In this document: positions 36,011 through 47,874 of the stretch, piece after piece | Numbering within the stretch: the stretch's first letter is position 1 | How the letters are laid out: each line of letters begins with the position of its first letter | Source: Eucommia ulmoides | Lineage: Eukaryota > Streptophyta > Magnoliopsida > Garryales > Eucommiaceae | Direction: 5' to 3' | Assembly: GCA_016647705.1 (NCBI GenBank) | Contig: CM028338.1 | Location: 22,403,577 to 22,467,576, forward strand | DNA: 64,000 bases | Notes under the pieces: generated by a model | What the model was told of the DNA's origin: nothing | Databases searched by the model: none | What the model saw: only the letters and a program-made list of their open reading frames with translations | Position numbers and translations under genes: made by a program

Positions 36011-37451
36011 CCGAGCATCGGGATTCTTGGCCTAGAACATGTATGTTTTCTGATTTTTTAATTCTTTTTTCAGTTTATTTTATTCTCTTTGCAATTTCAA
36101 TTCCTGCAAGTTTTATTTTATTTTATTTTTTGTCTAATAACTCGATGAAAAATGTCAGGATAAGGTTCCCCATTCTCGATCTGAATCTTTGAGCGTTTAG
36201 ACGAGGACACCCGTATCTCGCTGTTTTTTTATTTTTTATTTTCTACATTTTAATTTTATTTTATAATAATAAAGAGGAAAAGCTAAAAAAACAAGTCGTT
36301 CGATAATCCAATGAAAATGCCGGGATGGGGTTCTCGTGCTTAAACCTAACTTCGAGCGTTAGGTGAATGATGTTTTATTATTTACTTCGTTGTTTTCTTT
36401 TATTTATTTTCGTATTTTTTTGCATTTGTTTAATTTGAATTTTTATTTTATTTTTCTTATCAAAACCCTAAAAAAAATCAAATAAATAAAAATAAATAAT
36501 AAAATCTTTTATTGGTAGGAATTAATCCGTACGAACCTTAAGTTGAATCCAACAATTCGATAAATTGTGGGAGAGTTCTCCATGCCCTTGTTTCTATTCC
36601 CAGACCCGAGTGAAACTTAGAAATGAATGGTTTTAGGAAATCTCTTCCCTCGGTAGATTTTTCGTGGGATTTCGTTTAAGTTTCAGAAAGATTAGTTTTA
36701 ACTAAATGTTTTCCACGAACCTCCTTCGATTCTCATACCCATAGAATTTCAGGGAATTTCAAATCGGGACTTCTTTAAATTAATTGGGTAAACTTAAAAT
36801 AAACATTTTTGCATCCATTTAACATATTTACTTCTTGCATTTATTTAGAGGGTTTGTTTAGTACACTTTAACTTCTAGGAAGGTTCCCTGGTCATTTCAA
36901 GGCCTCATTTTTTGGCCTTAAATGATGTCTAGGCAATTAATGCATTGGGCCTAGTGTGGTTTGTCTAGACTACTTGGATTAGGTGAAAATCCAAATCAAG
37001 CTCAATCTTTATATCACCTATTGATTTAGGGCTTTGTCATGACAAAAATGAAGCAATTGTTTTTGTTGTTAAATCGACAAAATTCAGTGGTTATAAATAT
37101 TTCTAGGTCAGGGTAAGTAACTGAGTTAATTGTTTGAAATGTTCTATAATTTAAGGGTAGTCGCTAATATTTATATATACTAAAGATGATTTAATGAAAA
37201 TCAAACTTTAATAAAGTCATTTTAGATCTCTTTAAATTATGGGAATTTCAAGGTTAACCCAAAAAATTTACTTAACTTTATATTTGTCAAATTTAGCAGC
37301 TTTGTATTTTTGTCATGTTTTTGGATGTTTTTGTATATTATATAGTATGATCTCAGGTACAAATTTGTTCCCTTTAAACTTAAGTTTAAAGTTTTCGTAA
37401 ACTTGTACTTGATTCGACAATGATTGGGAGAGACAAAATATAGTGTCAGCA

Positions 37452-38775
37452 GCAGCCCATTGCTAATACATGGACTCTTGGACTTTAGGGTCGACCTCTT
37501 TCCTCAGTAATTATACCCCCAAAAAATTGTCTCTTGCAATAATAAAGAGATATAAAAGTAACTTGAAAAGGTAGGAACTAAAGCATTACCTCATTCCTCG
37601 ACTTCGACAACCAAAAATGACAATGTCAGATCTCGACGAGAAACTAGAGCTAGAGTCCGGAGCCCGAGTCACCCCAATAGGAGCAGTAAAGAAAAGATCT
37701 AAGAAGTTGTCCTTGAGAAAGGAAAACCTTCTTTCCGCCTTAGGTTGGTCTGCCAAGATGGCCACGGCAGCCGTCTCTATGACGCTAAGCTACAAACTAG
37801 GAAGATACAATACGAAATAGAGAAAAAAAATGAGATCAGAAGAAGCAACCAGCTATGATAAGAATTAAGGGCAACGAACTTACCCTGCATTGACCACTGC
37901 CTCGGGATAGGATAGGGCCCCTCTTCTTTACCTTGCTACTCCTAGGGCCCTTGCACCAGGACTCAATTGTTCTTTCACCTCAGATTATTCTCAGTTTCCT
38001 CCTATAAGACTCCCCCTATGAGTGCAAAACTGAAACAAGTTATCAGATGGCTTTGCATTCCTACGAGTGGAAAACTGAAACTAGTTATCAGATGGCTTCG
38101 CATTCCTCGCAACTTGGTAGAAGTGGAAAAACAATGGGCATGTAGGAGGCACATTTTTCCTTAAGCAATTTATGAGAAACCCGATTATCAACCTCTATGC
38201 CTTAGGATCCAATTGGGTAGGCACCAAGTTGACACGGTAAAGAATCTGACCGAAAGAGGGAATGAAGTGGAAAGCACACCCCACCAGTGCAACACATCCG
38301 CACGGGCAACAAAGCGCACCCAACAACGAGTTAAGATTAATCAAAAGCACTCTCAGAGTAATGGAGTAGTTCCTGTACATCTCATGGATTTGGGCGTCCG
38401 TCAAGCGACTCGCTGCAGATCCAACCTCTTCTAATTCTGGCTCAAAAGGCCACCGTTGAGGCAACTTCCAGGACAAGGACGAGAGGGCACGATTCTTCGA
38501 CCAGTTCATCCTCCATTACACAGTCACGCATGGAAAGCAGGTAGGCCACTTCATTACTACCGACAATAGGGAGCCTAGCTTGGAAACCCTGCGACGGAGC
38601 TCTGTGAACAACGCATTGACCCTCTGCAGAGAGCACCCTAAGCAACAACCCTACTTCGTCGTCGTCGTTGCTCCAAGATGGATAGAAGCCTGACTTAGAA
38701 TCTCTCGACGTCACAAATATAGGAACTAGGCATAACAAAGAAAACTCACTAGAGAAAAGAAACAAAAATAATTAT
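37452..38775 (-). pseudogene. Tat antisense-ORF remnant (Transposase_28-like)
   Basis: Two minus frames overlap. 38765-38442 ends in 'DELVEESCPLVLVLEVAS'. 38509-38195 contains 'RLTDAQIHEMYRNYSI', then 'FIPSFGQILYRVNLVPTQLDPKA' (given in part: LYRVNLVPTQLDPKA). Past a stop the sequence continues as a RLIIGFLINCLRK-type segment and 'FFHFYQVARNAKPS'. This matches the 'putative gypsy type transposon' domain (L-N-L-x-P-x-Q-L-x-P-N-x-W...F...C) found in antisense ORFs of Tat elements and in related plant genes. It is broken by a frameshift and a stop. The expected LTR lies beside it on the opposite strand. Confidence 0.5.
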
Positions 38776-39039
38776 CAGAAAAAACACGATGGGAAAGTTC
38801 AAAAACTTTCTCTTTCTTAAGGGATGCGAGCACAAATACCCTTCAACGATCGTCTGGGTAAATGAATCGGCCAACTGTCTAATCAATCAAGAGGCATTTA
38901 ATGCCCAACACTCTCGAAGGGCTAAAATCGAAATGCTTGGCCAAGCCAGCGTACCAGTTGGGCACGAATCACGTTGAAATTACAAGATCGAATCCCAGTG
39001 GAAACATCCTTGTATTCCTAGGATGTGAATGATTAAGCA

Positions 39040-39560
39040 TATCGGAATAGGGAGCATCTAATAAGGACAAAATTCAACAAAATCTGAAAAGGGCATCACG
39101 TGTCACAAACACGCGTCTAGCACGAGATGTCACTATAGACTCCAACTAGCCAGCTCGACCAGGCCACTTCTCTATACCGGGCCAAGGTCAGGCCACCTCG
39201 GGTGAGAGTTCCATACCGCACCTACTCGAAAGCAGTTCTAGCACCCTCCGCCTGGTACAAAAAGTCTCATTACCCTCGTTAGGTAACGAATCCACGATTT
39301 GCACCTGTAATCACCACTATCTCTATGGTAACGAGGTTGAGATTAATGCCATCACCTTAATGGTGCATCAAGAATTACGAAAAAATAAAATAAAAAAATT
39401 ACCAGATAAATCTCCTCCCAACTATAAATATCATAACAAAGAGTTCATCAGGTACGCACACCTTCTCCTAGCTACCACACTACTAAATTCCTGCTTAGAA
39501 CTCTTAACTGATTTTCACACCAGAGGTGTAACACTGATAGATCCACTCAAGGTACATTGT
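39040..39560 (+). repeat. Tat/Retand-type LTR fragment
   Basis: It has a TATA box (ctataaatatc, about 39422), then 'agttcatcaggtac', and a 'cacaccagaggtgtaacac' block near 39517. These are arranged as in Tat-type LTR R-U5 regions. It is transcribed away from the antisense ORF at 38775. The end fades into the FAF-like gene promoter near 39560, so the 3' boundary is uncertain. Confidence 0.45.
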
Positions 39561-39944
39561 GTTGCATGAATTTTAGTTGAGGGAGAGTGAGCGAAATTAA
39601 AGGACATCCGGTCCATCCGGATATCATCCGGTAATCTATTTTCAAACATCATCAAGAGGATAAAATAAAAACCTAAAAAGTGAATAGGACAAAATAAGTT
39701 AATCAAATCCTTTTAATGATCAAATAATTATTTTCTAAAAAAATATTATACACTTCCATACGTAAAACATGATATATTCAACGAAATAGTTGACGTCTAT
39801 GGTCGCTTCTTTTTCACAGTAGTGCTGATAAAGAGGAAAAATAATTTATTTAAAAGAAGAGAAAAGGAAACACACTTGAAAAAGTTCTTTTCATGGTGGC
39901 GTAGGAGGGACCCAGGGACACGGTTCCACAGCCTTTTCGGGCTC

Positions 39945-39953
39945 CTACAAATA
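39945..39953 (+). promoter_or_regulatory. TATA-like box of the FAF-like gene
   Basis: CTACAAATA lies about 30 bp upstream of a pyrimidine-rich leader (ctctctctctcccccgc, 40011-40027). It is the best core promoter candidate before the FAF-like transcript. The start site is not directly visible. Confidence 0.4.
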
Positions 39954-40092
39954 CCAACCCACTCTTCCCTTTGTATTCGCCATTCCACAAACATCAACTT
40001 CATATCAATCCTCTCTCTCTCCCCCGCAACGCAACTTGCTCCCAGTAGGTCTAATCTTGCAGACCTCTGTTGGATGCTGTTGCTTGCTTAAG

Positions 40093-40326
40093 GTAACCAT
40101 TGTTTAACTTCGTTTTTTATATACATACTCTGTTTTCTCTGTCTTAATGAACAAACAAGTTAACACAAACACAATAAATCTTACTGGAGGGTGTTAGTTG
40201 ATTTCCATCTGTAATTTCGACAAAGTAGCTTCGTAACTTGTGATTTTGTTTGATACCTGACCTTGCTTGCTTTGCTTATCTTCTCTTTGTTTTCTTCCCT
40301 GATCATTCATCGAATATTGTTTGCAG
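40093..40326 (+). other. Likely 5' UTR intron of the FAF-like gene
   Basis: AG|GTAACC at 40093 and a T-rich stretch ending TTTGCAG|G at 40326 give a 234-bp GT-AG intron. Removing it joins a leader exon to 40327, 53 bp before the ATG at 40380. A five-codon upstream ORF (40074-40091) ends immediately before the donor site. Confidence 0.6.
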
Positions 40327-40379
40327 GGAAAAGAAAGAAGCTGTTGTTGGTGTTCTCTTTACTTCATCAGACAGTGAAG

Positions 40380-41816
40380 ATGTTTGCTCCTGTAAGCAAC
40401 TGTTTTCACCTATCTTCTCCTTTGGAGATGGAGGAAGATGCACCAAAGGCAATTGAGAAGCAAGGCGTAGTCTCCATTCTCGGGTCCCAATGCGAGGGAA
40501 CCCGATCGCCTTCTCTGCGTAGGACCCTCTCCGCTGACATGTCTTCCAAGAAATGGTTGGCTGATAATGGGTTCCCTCCCATGAAAAGGATTGCATCATT
40601 CGATGATCTAGCCAGAGAAGAACAATCCGATGTTTGGGAGAGAATCCAATCAGACAAGGAGGAGTCTGAAAGACAAAACACTTGGAGCTCAATTCTGAGT
40701 CAAAAGGCCAACGATTCGTGTATTCTTGAGGCTCCCTATGTTCATCCTCTGATCAAGAGGTCTGCTAGATCCCTGAATGCGAAGTCCTTGGAAATTTGCA
40801 CTGAGAGCCTCGGATCGGAGACCGGTTCCGACGGGTTCTCCTCTTACCCATCTTCTGATATGGGTGAAGAGGAAGAAGACAAAGTGGAAGTGGAGCAGGA
40901 AAAGGAGTTGTTCCAATCATTTAATGTACTGGAGGAAGTGACAGTTGCAAAGTACGATTACCCTCTTATTAATAAGAAATTGACAGCCAAAACGTTCCCT
41001 CCGCCTCTTCGATCTCTAGCTTGGGCTGATGGGGCGTCCCTTCAAATGCAATCCCACCGGGAAAATGGCCGCTTAGTCCTCCAAGCTGTGTCGGTTTCAC
41101 CGATGAAGTACTTCCGCGCCTTTCGTCAAGAAGGCCGTCTGCTCCTGACTCTGGCCAATGGTCCTTCAAAACCATCAAGCTATGAAGAAATCAACAACTT
41201 CGAGACAAAAGAGGCGTTGAAAAACTTTGAAGACGGAGGCATAGGAAAAAAGAGAGTTGAATTAGAAAAAGAGGGAGAGAATAAAGGGAGGGAGATGGAA
41301 TTTGTGATAGAGCAAGGGCCAAAGATAAGTGGGGTGATAAGTGTGCATAGGTCAGCCCTGATGATGAAGAGTGTCATGGGATTAAACACGAGGAACCTAA
41401 CATGGCCTAAACGGTTCAACAAAGCAGTCAATTTGGTGGAGGTTGGAGTTGAGGAGGAGGGGGAGCCAACCCACCTGCCGCATTCCCTCCTGCCCTGTCG
41501 CAGGATGGCCCGGCTCCAACCCTCACCGCCACAAGAGGCATCCGCCGCTGCCACTTTCAATGCTTACGAGTACTTCTGGCGGACCAAGCCAGCAGTGGTT
41601 GGTGGAATGAAACCAATCGGACGACAATGCTCAGTACCCCCCGAAACCAACTCCAATAACGTCATTATCTCCAACAATTCAAAGAGGTATGAGCGGCAAG
41701 ACCTTTTGCTCTTTAGAGGGAAAAATGCAGACTACTTGGTTCCTCTGGAAAAGGGATGCAAGCAGCCCAAGAGGCCACTTCTGATCTGGGAGCCACATTG
41801 CGTTGTCACTTCCTGA
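40380..41816 (+). CDS. FAF-like protein (FANTASTIC FOUR family), 478 aa
   Basis: This is the only intact gene in the window. The start at 40380 (MFAPVSNCFHL) is preferred over 40263 because codons 40263-40326 lie in a likely 5' UTR intron. The plant FAF domain is at residues about 206-259: FPPPLRSLAW, then NGRLVLQAVSV, then FRQEGRLLLTLA. Upstream are an RTLSADMSSKKWL block, an acidic stretch (GEEEEDKVEVEQEKE, about residue 162) and Ser-rich segments. The C-terminal part carries a conserved 'NAYEYFWRTKPAV' block (about residue 395). FAF proteins of Arabidopsis affect shoot meristem size through the WUSCHEL/CLAVATA3 circuit. The longer 'FAF-like, chloroplastic' branch, which this resembles in length and layout, has no firmly known role. 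I see no clear transit peptide. There are no frameshifts, and the GC content is higher than in the surrounding repeats. Confidence 0.9.
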   Translation: MFAPVSNCFHLSSPLEMEEDAPKAIEKQGVVSILGSQCEGTRSPSLRRTLSADMSSKKWLADNGFPPMKRIASFDDLAREEQSDVWERIQSDKEESERQNTWSSILSQKANDSCILEAPYVHPLIKRSARSLNAKSLEICTESLGSETGSDGFSSYPSSDMGEEEEDKVEVEQEKELFQSFNVLEEVTVAKYDYPLINKKLTAKTFPPPLRSLAWADGASLQMQSHRENGRLVLQAVSVSPMKYFRAFRQEGRLLLTLANGPSKPSSYEEINNFETKEALKNFEDGGIGKKRVELEKEGENKGREMEFVIEQGPKISGVISVHRSALMMKSVMGLNTRNLTWPKRFNKAVNLVEVGVEEEGEPTHLPHSLLPCRRMARLQPSPPQEASAAATFNAYEYFWRTKPAVVGGMKPIGRQCSVPPETNSNNVIISNNSKRYERQDLLLFRGKNADYLVPLEKGCKQPKRPLLIWEPHCVVTS

Positions 41817-42060
41817 AACCTGACTATTTTCAAATCCCGTCGACTACATAATTTCGTATACATATATATTAGTGCTCACTCTCTTTATTAACGCAAGTAC
41901 TTAGTAGTTCCACTCTTGTACTTGAGTTTGTGTTGCCGAATAAGTAAAAAGTAGAGAAAAAGAAACTAAATATTTTGACGATGTGGATTAGAGACACAGA
42001 GAGAGATTATTTGACATGCTATATAATTACGTCCTTTATTACCTAAAGAAATGTCAGCTC
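41817..42060 (+). other. Probable 3' UTR of the FAF-like gene
   Basis: T- and A-rich sequence after the stop, with AATAAG at about 41939 as a weak polyadenylation signal and TTTGT-type elements before it. The cleavage site cannot be fixed. Confidence 0.35.
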
Positions 42061-43429
42061 CATATATATTTTATCCAATAATGGTAGTGTCACAAGATTA
42101 ATTTCAAACTTGAAATTTTCGCAACTTTGATGGCTTGATCGCACACCAATCAGTCAATTGTGCTACTGTTCAGAGACAACACTGATGTTGAGACAACCTG
42201 GTACACTTAATTGCACCAAAAAATTGTATGAAACGCTGAGAATTACAACAAAAGTCAACCTCATTTTATTCCTCAGCCAAAACAATGAAGACACACTATT
42301 CCGATTAAGGGTTGCAGGAACAATATTCCATATTGAACCCTAGTTCACAAATCAAAAATATATAGAGAAAGAGGGTTGTTGACACCCCCAACTGCCAGGG
42401 ACATGATCTGAAACCATCGGACAGGTGTCTAGCTAAGAGTGTAGGGCAATTACTTAGCCAAATTTCTCGTCAACATCGGTAACTTCCCCCACATGCAAGG
42501 CACATATCCCATGCACCCATCCCATTGCATCTTCGTTGTGTCATTGTGCTCGCAACAACTTGGCAGGCCACACACATGTCTCTAACCAGAACTGACCATT
42601 ACGCCCCAACGGTCTATCACACCGCCTAAATGACTCTAATTCCGCACTATGGTCTTTTCCTTGATTTCATGTCAGGCCCATTGAACCCAATCCTATCATT
42701 GTGCTTAGGATTGCCTTGCACCTTATGCCAATGCCGCAAATGTTCCCTAACATTCCCAAACACACTCCATTTTTGCAACATTGCCCAGCACCATATTCCA
42801 ATGTCATCTACTGCCCACCAGAGTATCATATGATGCCCTATTTTGCCAACGTGTGCCAATGATTGTTGACGCTTGTAGTCTTGACTCCGTGACAAGGTCT
42901 TGCTCGGTGTCATGCGACCCACTTAGTAATGATCCTAGTATTGTTCCTAGGATCACCCTAAAAATAGCTTAAGAGATGCCCAATGCCTACCAACATTGTC
43001 CTACAACACATTTATCTGTCGACGCATCGTAAATTGATTTTTGTTACAAACCCATATTCTTGGGTAAGGCATTACTCAAAATTTCCCACCATGCGTAAGC
43101 CTTGCCTTTTACCTTACCTTGGTGTTCTGATGCCACGTGGCATGCCTAGGTAATTTTCCACATATAGGGCTAGAGACAGCGGTATCCCCCTTATAATACT
43201 TTAGTTGAAAAATTAAAGTGGCATAACAAATAAAAATATGTCAATGTGCCATAATAGAGTCAACAATGGACTCCAGGATAATGTTGACTCCTTTAGTGTA
43301 ACTGAATGCCAACATATGTTATAAGTTACCCGAACTTAGCACCATCATGCTAACGTTTTCCTACCAACTCTTCGTCCTCGCCCGAGATTCATTTATATTA
43401 GTCAACCTCTATGTGGAACTAATGCCTTC
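42061..43429. other. Unassigned intergenic sequence
   Basis: No coding frame is convincing. From about 42376 ('gttgacacccccaactgcc') to about 43200 the base composition becomes GC-richer with many 'gccaatg' and 'cccatg' words, which suggests an old LTR. I found no partner copy or flanking duplication in the window. Confidence 0.4.
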
Positions 43430-44340
43430 ATAGGGTGTCGCGTACACCAAATGCTATTAGATTTTTGTACCAAGTCCGTGTTGGTCCAAGTCTACCCAGG
43501 GGGGTTGAATTTGGTAGTGTAAATAACCTGATAGTTTTACCTCTATTTCTAGTTTCTCTTTCAAACACATTTAAGCAAATTTACAATAAAGTACAAGTGC
43601 TAAATAGGTACAGCGGAATAACTAAAAGTAATGTAAACACAAGCATACATTTGAGTAGAGACAAGGACAATGTAGACAAAATCATTGATAGTACTTTGGT
43701 AAAGACCCTCCTACGTTTACTTTTCCGATATTCGGCCAGGACCCTCTTACGTTTACTTCTCTAATCTCCATCGGAGATTTCTAATCCACAATATTCATAT
43801 CTTCTACCGTGATGAAGACCAAATCGTTACATTCTCATAAGATAAGGTACATTTATATCTTGCTACAGTCTCACAAGGTAAGGTGCGTTAATACCTAAGT
43901 CTCTCACAAATTAAGGTACATTTATACTTAGCCACAGTCTCTTATCAAACAAGTTACATTTATGCCTTGCTATAATATCTTACTTAAATCAACACCCTGG
44001 TCTAAGTTACAATTTTCACCCTCAAAGGTTGAATTTCTATTTTGTTAGTTTTAGGGAGTCTAACTCTCAAAACTTCTATCAATCACCTATAATTGAATAC
44101 ACCCTACTTTAACGCACTAGGTGTTTGTAGTAGTGTATGTACAAATGATATGATAAATAATAGAATGTAACAAACAATCACGTATGAGATATATATGTTC
44201 AATGTAGTTCGCGTGAGACAAAAGAAACAATTAATAAAATTAATCTCAATGTATAACATATATGATTCTTTTGAAAATGATGTTAAGAAGTAATATTCTT
44301 CTAGAAAGTTCAAAGAAGTTATCCAATTACCTCACCTTTT
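43430..44340 (-). repeat. Possible copia LTR (minus)
   Basis: 'acccaggggggttgaattt' at about 43496 is the reverse complement of the 'aattcaacccccctgggt' ending seen near the 3' ends of many copia LTRs. The downstream part has repeats of 'aaggtacatttatatcttgctacagtctc' type (43850-43975). The right boundary is unclear. Confidence 0.35.
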
Positions 44341-44529
44341 GCTTGATTGGTACGCGGGAAATTTAAGATCCCAATGAGTAACTTAATCTTGTTGGTGTTG
44401 CAAGTTCTTCCTATATCCAATATAACAAATCTAATCAATTCATGATATATGTAGAAAACTTTTGTTCATTCTCTTGCTTAAGAACTATTTGAGGTGCTCC
44501 TTGCAAGTTAATTCAAAAGCATCAATAAG

Positions 44530-47290
44530 CAAGGATAAATGATTCCTAGACATTGGTTGCTCACCACACATTATAAGTGACAAAAAATTGTGTCTTTGAT
44601 ACCTAAAGACAGAGGTCTGTGACATTTGGATTCAATGCCAAGGGTAAGATAATTTGGATAGGTAATATTGGTAATTCATTCAATCTAATTAAAGATGTGT
44701 TATTAGATGATGTCTTAAAACATAATTTACTTAGCATAAGTTAACTATGTAATAAAGGGTATAGCGTCATCTTCAATAATAATTATTGCATCATCAAAGG
44801 AGGTACATATAACAAAATTTTGTTTGCCACATCTTGTTTTCAAAATGTCTATACATGTTCATTTAATGGCATTTTCTCACAAAATTTATCATGTTTAAAT
44901 GATCTCTCTAAGAATAGTTGGTTATGGCAGAGATGTTTAGGTCATGCTCACATTAAATTGTTATCTACTCTTCCTAAGAAATATCTTGTTAGAGGACTGC
45001 CTATGATTAAATATTATAAAAGAAAAAATTTGTGATGCATGACAACTAGGTTAATAGTTCAAGTCTTCATTTATAAGGAAATTGCATACATCTATGTCGA
45101 AATCATTGGAAATGTTGCATCTTAATTTATTTGGACTTAATCCTATTGCTAGTCTAGATGGTAACATTTATGCATTTTTCTCAATTGATGACTTCTCACA
45201 TTATACATAGGTTCTATTAATAACTAAAAAAAGTGTGATGTTGCATCTGCATTTTTCAAGTTTTACATCCATGTTTAAAATGAAAAACACTCTTGCATTA
45301 TCAATATTCGTAGCGATAAAGATAGATAATTTAAAAAAGATGAAATTTTTTGTTACTGCGATGAAGATGGGTACATTCATAATTTTTTAGATCCTAGAAC
45401 TCCTCAATAAAATGGTGTTGTATGAAGGAAAAAATGGTTTGCTTCAGGGAATGGCTAAGACTACGCTTGATGAAAATAGTCTACTTAAACATTTTTGGAC
45501 AGAAGCTATTGAAACTGCTTATCATTTGCTTAATCGTGTTTCTATTCTTAAAGGATTAAACGAAACATCCTATGAGATTTGGAATGGAAAAATCCCATTT
45601 ATCTCTTATTTTAAAGTTTTTGGATGCAAATATTTTATATTATATTATAAAGATAATTTAGAAAAAGTTAATATTAAAGAAGTTATAATTCCCAATCAGA
45701 TGAGTTACAACTAGATCAATGGGAAAAAGTTATCACTCCGATGACATGGATGATTTTTTGGATTAGGACGAGTGATTTTGATTTGATTTGATTTTTTTTT
45801 TGTTTTATTTTCTTTTCTGTTTCTTGTTTCTTGTTATCTGTTTTTGGCCTAGTACTCTGATAGGTTTTTTGGTTTTTTTGTTTCTTTTTCAATAATAAAA
45901 TATTAATTTAGTTGAAAAAATAAATAAAAATAATTAATTCATTTTGAGAGAAACAAAGTTTGGTCTCTAGTTCCTAAACTTGATTTTTACCTGGTCATTG
46001 GCACTCAATGGATCTACTGTAATAAAAAGGATGAATCAAGTGTAGTAATTAACACATGGATTAATAAGGAAGAAAAAATTGATTATGATAAAACCTATGC
46101 ACATGTACCTATGCTTTCAACATTTCCTTGTTCACGAAATTTTAAGTTATTTGAAATGCATGTCAAAAGTGCTTTTCTAAATGATTTTGTATCTGAAGAA
46201 TTATATGTTAAACAACCACCTGTTTTTAAAGAGGAAGAACTTTTAAATTAAGGTCTCAAACTAAGAAAGACACTTTATGGTCTTAAATAAGCTCCTCTAG
46301 CATCGTATGAATGATTAAGTAGGTATTTGATTGAAAATGGTTTTCAGTGTGGACTAAGTGACATCACATTATTTATTAAAAAAATTGATATTGATATTCT
46401 CTTAGTACAAATATACATGGATATTGTAATATTTGGTTCTACTAATGAGGATCTTGGCAAAGATTTTGTCAAGATAATGAAGTATTTGTTAGAAATGAAT
46501 ATGATGGAAGAACTCACATTCATCTGTGCCTTTCAAATCAAACAAATGAAAAATGGAATTTTATTAATCAACCAAAATACATTAAAGAACTTCTTAAATA
46601 ATATGGCTTGCAAAATGCAAAAAGTATGCAAAAATCATGTCAACTGATATAATGGAAAAAGAGTGAACGAAAAGACTTATCAAGGTATGAGAGGAAGCTT
46701 AATTTATCTCACTTCTAGTAAACCAGGTATAATGTTCAGTGAATGTTTGTTTGCAATATTTCAGTTATTTCCTCAAGAGTCTCATCTAATTGTTGTTGAA
46801 ACAATTTTTCGTTACTGGATGAGATATAATGATAAAGGACTATGATACATAAGGAGTTGTAGTTTTTTGTTGATTAGTTACTCCGATGTTGATATTGTTG
46901 TTTACAAAGTTGAGCGCAAAAGTATTATTGGGCCATATAATTTATTAGGACACACAATTGTTTTTTGGTCTAGCAAGAAGCAAAATTAAATAGCCTTATT
47001 TACTTTTAAGGCTGAGTACATGGCAGCAGGTAGTTGTTGTGCGTAAGTTCTTTACAAAAGTATTAATTGCATGATTTTAGTATTTGAATGGAAATCGTAC
47101 CATTTTTTGTGACAATACAAGTGCTATTTGTCTTATCAAAAACCCCACACGAAACTCATGCACTAAACACATTGAGATTCGTCATCATTTTATTCAAGAA
47201 CATATACAAAAATGCGATATCTTTCTAAAATATGTTGACACTCATAACCAATTCGCTAACATATTCACAAAACCTCTGCCCAAAAAGTAG
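44530..47290 (+). pseudogene. SIRE/Maximus-like copia pol remnant
   Basis: The order is that of Ty1/copia pol. It opens with the linker after protease ('FLDIGCSPHI', about 44545). GAG-pre-integrase follows at 44660-45035 ('LLDDVLKHNLLSIS', 'WLWQRCLGHAHIKLLSTL'). Integrase is at 45080-45700 ('KHFWTEAIETAYHLLNRVSIL', a 21-residue stretch in part; 'FKVFGCKYFI'). RT is at 45960-46650 ('KSAFLNDFVSEELYVKQPP', 'KLRKTLYGLK'; the catalytic box is YMDI in place of YVDD). RNase H is at 46670-47290 ('CDNTSAICLIKNPT', 'TKHIEIRHHFIQEHIQKCD', 'FANIFTKPL'). At least ten stops or shifts, including a T-rich interruption at 45715-45960, make it inactive. Confidence 0.85.
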
Positions 47291-47862
47291 TTATCTAAAA
47301 TCACTCGGGGTTTGAGAATGTCTAGGCACAATGACGTTCGTTTAGAATAATTCTCATATCATTCTTTTCAAAATATCATCATGATGAATTGAATAAGAAA
47401 CTTGCAAAACTTTTGGCATTATTTAGAAAAATCGCATATAAGGGGTCATATGCATTGAATTAAAAAATAATGCTCTTTTGGTACTTGGAAATTATTCTAC
47501 TTACTCAGCTTTTATGTTTTAACATTTAATGTAATATTGATAATATTATTGATTCTTTATGTTAATTTAATCATATCAAATAATCCAACATCCCTATTTT
47601 ATACCCCCACTTTTGGAGATGACAAAGGATGAGAAAATCTTTCACATTTTTCACGCACTTGATACATTTTTACAAACCATCATATTCTAAATCATTATGA
47701 TTTCATAGCTAATGTTGATGTATTCATGCTTGATGCATCGTATACCTATGTTCTACAATTTGTCATTTACGATTCTAAATTGTTAAAAGACTCGTTCTCA
47801 TATTCATGGGGAGTCTGATTATGTTTTTTAATGAGAAAACATAAAGTTTATTGTTATCATCG
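47291..47862 (+). other. Spacer between copia pol and polypurine tract
   Basis: AT-rich sequence with no readable env-like frame. It sits where SIRE-type elements carry an env-like or untranslated region. Confidence 0.5.
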
Positions 47863-47873
47863 AATGGGAGAGA
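47863..47873 (+). other. Polypurine tract of the copia element
   Basis: 'aatgggagaga' follows 'ttgttatcatcg', the same context as the 'gtcatcatcaaaaagggggag' found before the 3' LTR in SIRE/Maximus elements. Confidence 0.6.
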
Positions 47874-47874
47874 T

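Larger units (their letters stand above)
33965..37451 (-). repeat. Inverted O-LTR relative (diverged)
   Basis: The right end is the reverse complement of the O-LTR start (TGCTGACACTATATTTTGTC). The left end is the reverse complement of the O-LTR end (TAACGCACCCC against TGACGCATCCC). The terminal ~480 and ~600 bp align with copies 1 and 2, but the middle (about 34440-36840) is low-complexity and not alignable by eye. Flanks CTAAG and GCAGC do not match, so this is not a clean insertion. Confidence 0.6.

Noticed and set aside
38789..38977. 62-codon + frame at 38789
   Set aside because: It lies between a minus antisense-ORF start and a + LTR, with no domain. It probably reads the leader of the antisense ORF backwards.
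40263..40379. Upstream start at 40263 for the FAF-like protein
   Set aside because: Most of these codons fall in a GT-AG intron with good splice signals. The extra hydrophobic residues are intron translation.
40303..40692. 129-codon minus frame across the FAF-like gene
   Set aside because: It is a shadow of the CDS on the other strand, with no recognisable domain.
42376..43200. A complete LTR or gene after the FAF-like gene
   Set aside because: The start 'tgttgacaccccc' is LTR-like, but I found no partner, no flanking duplication and no promoter layout. It is left as unassigned.
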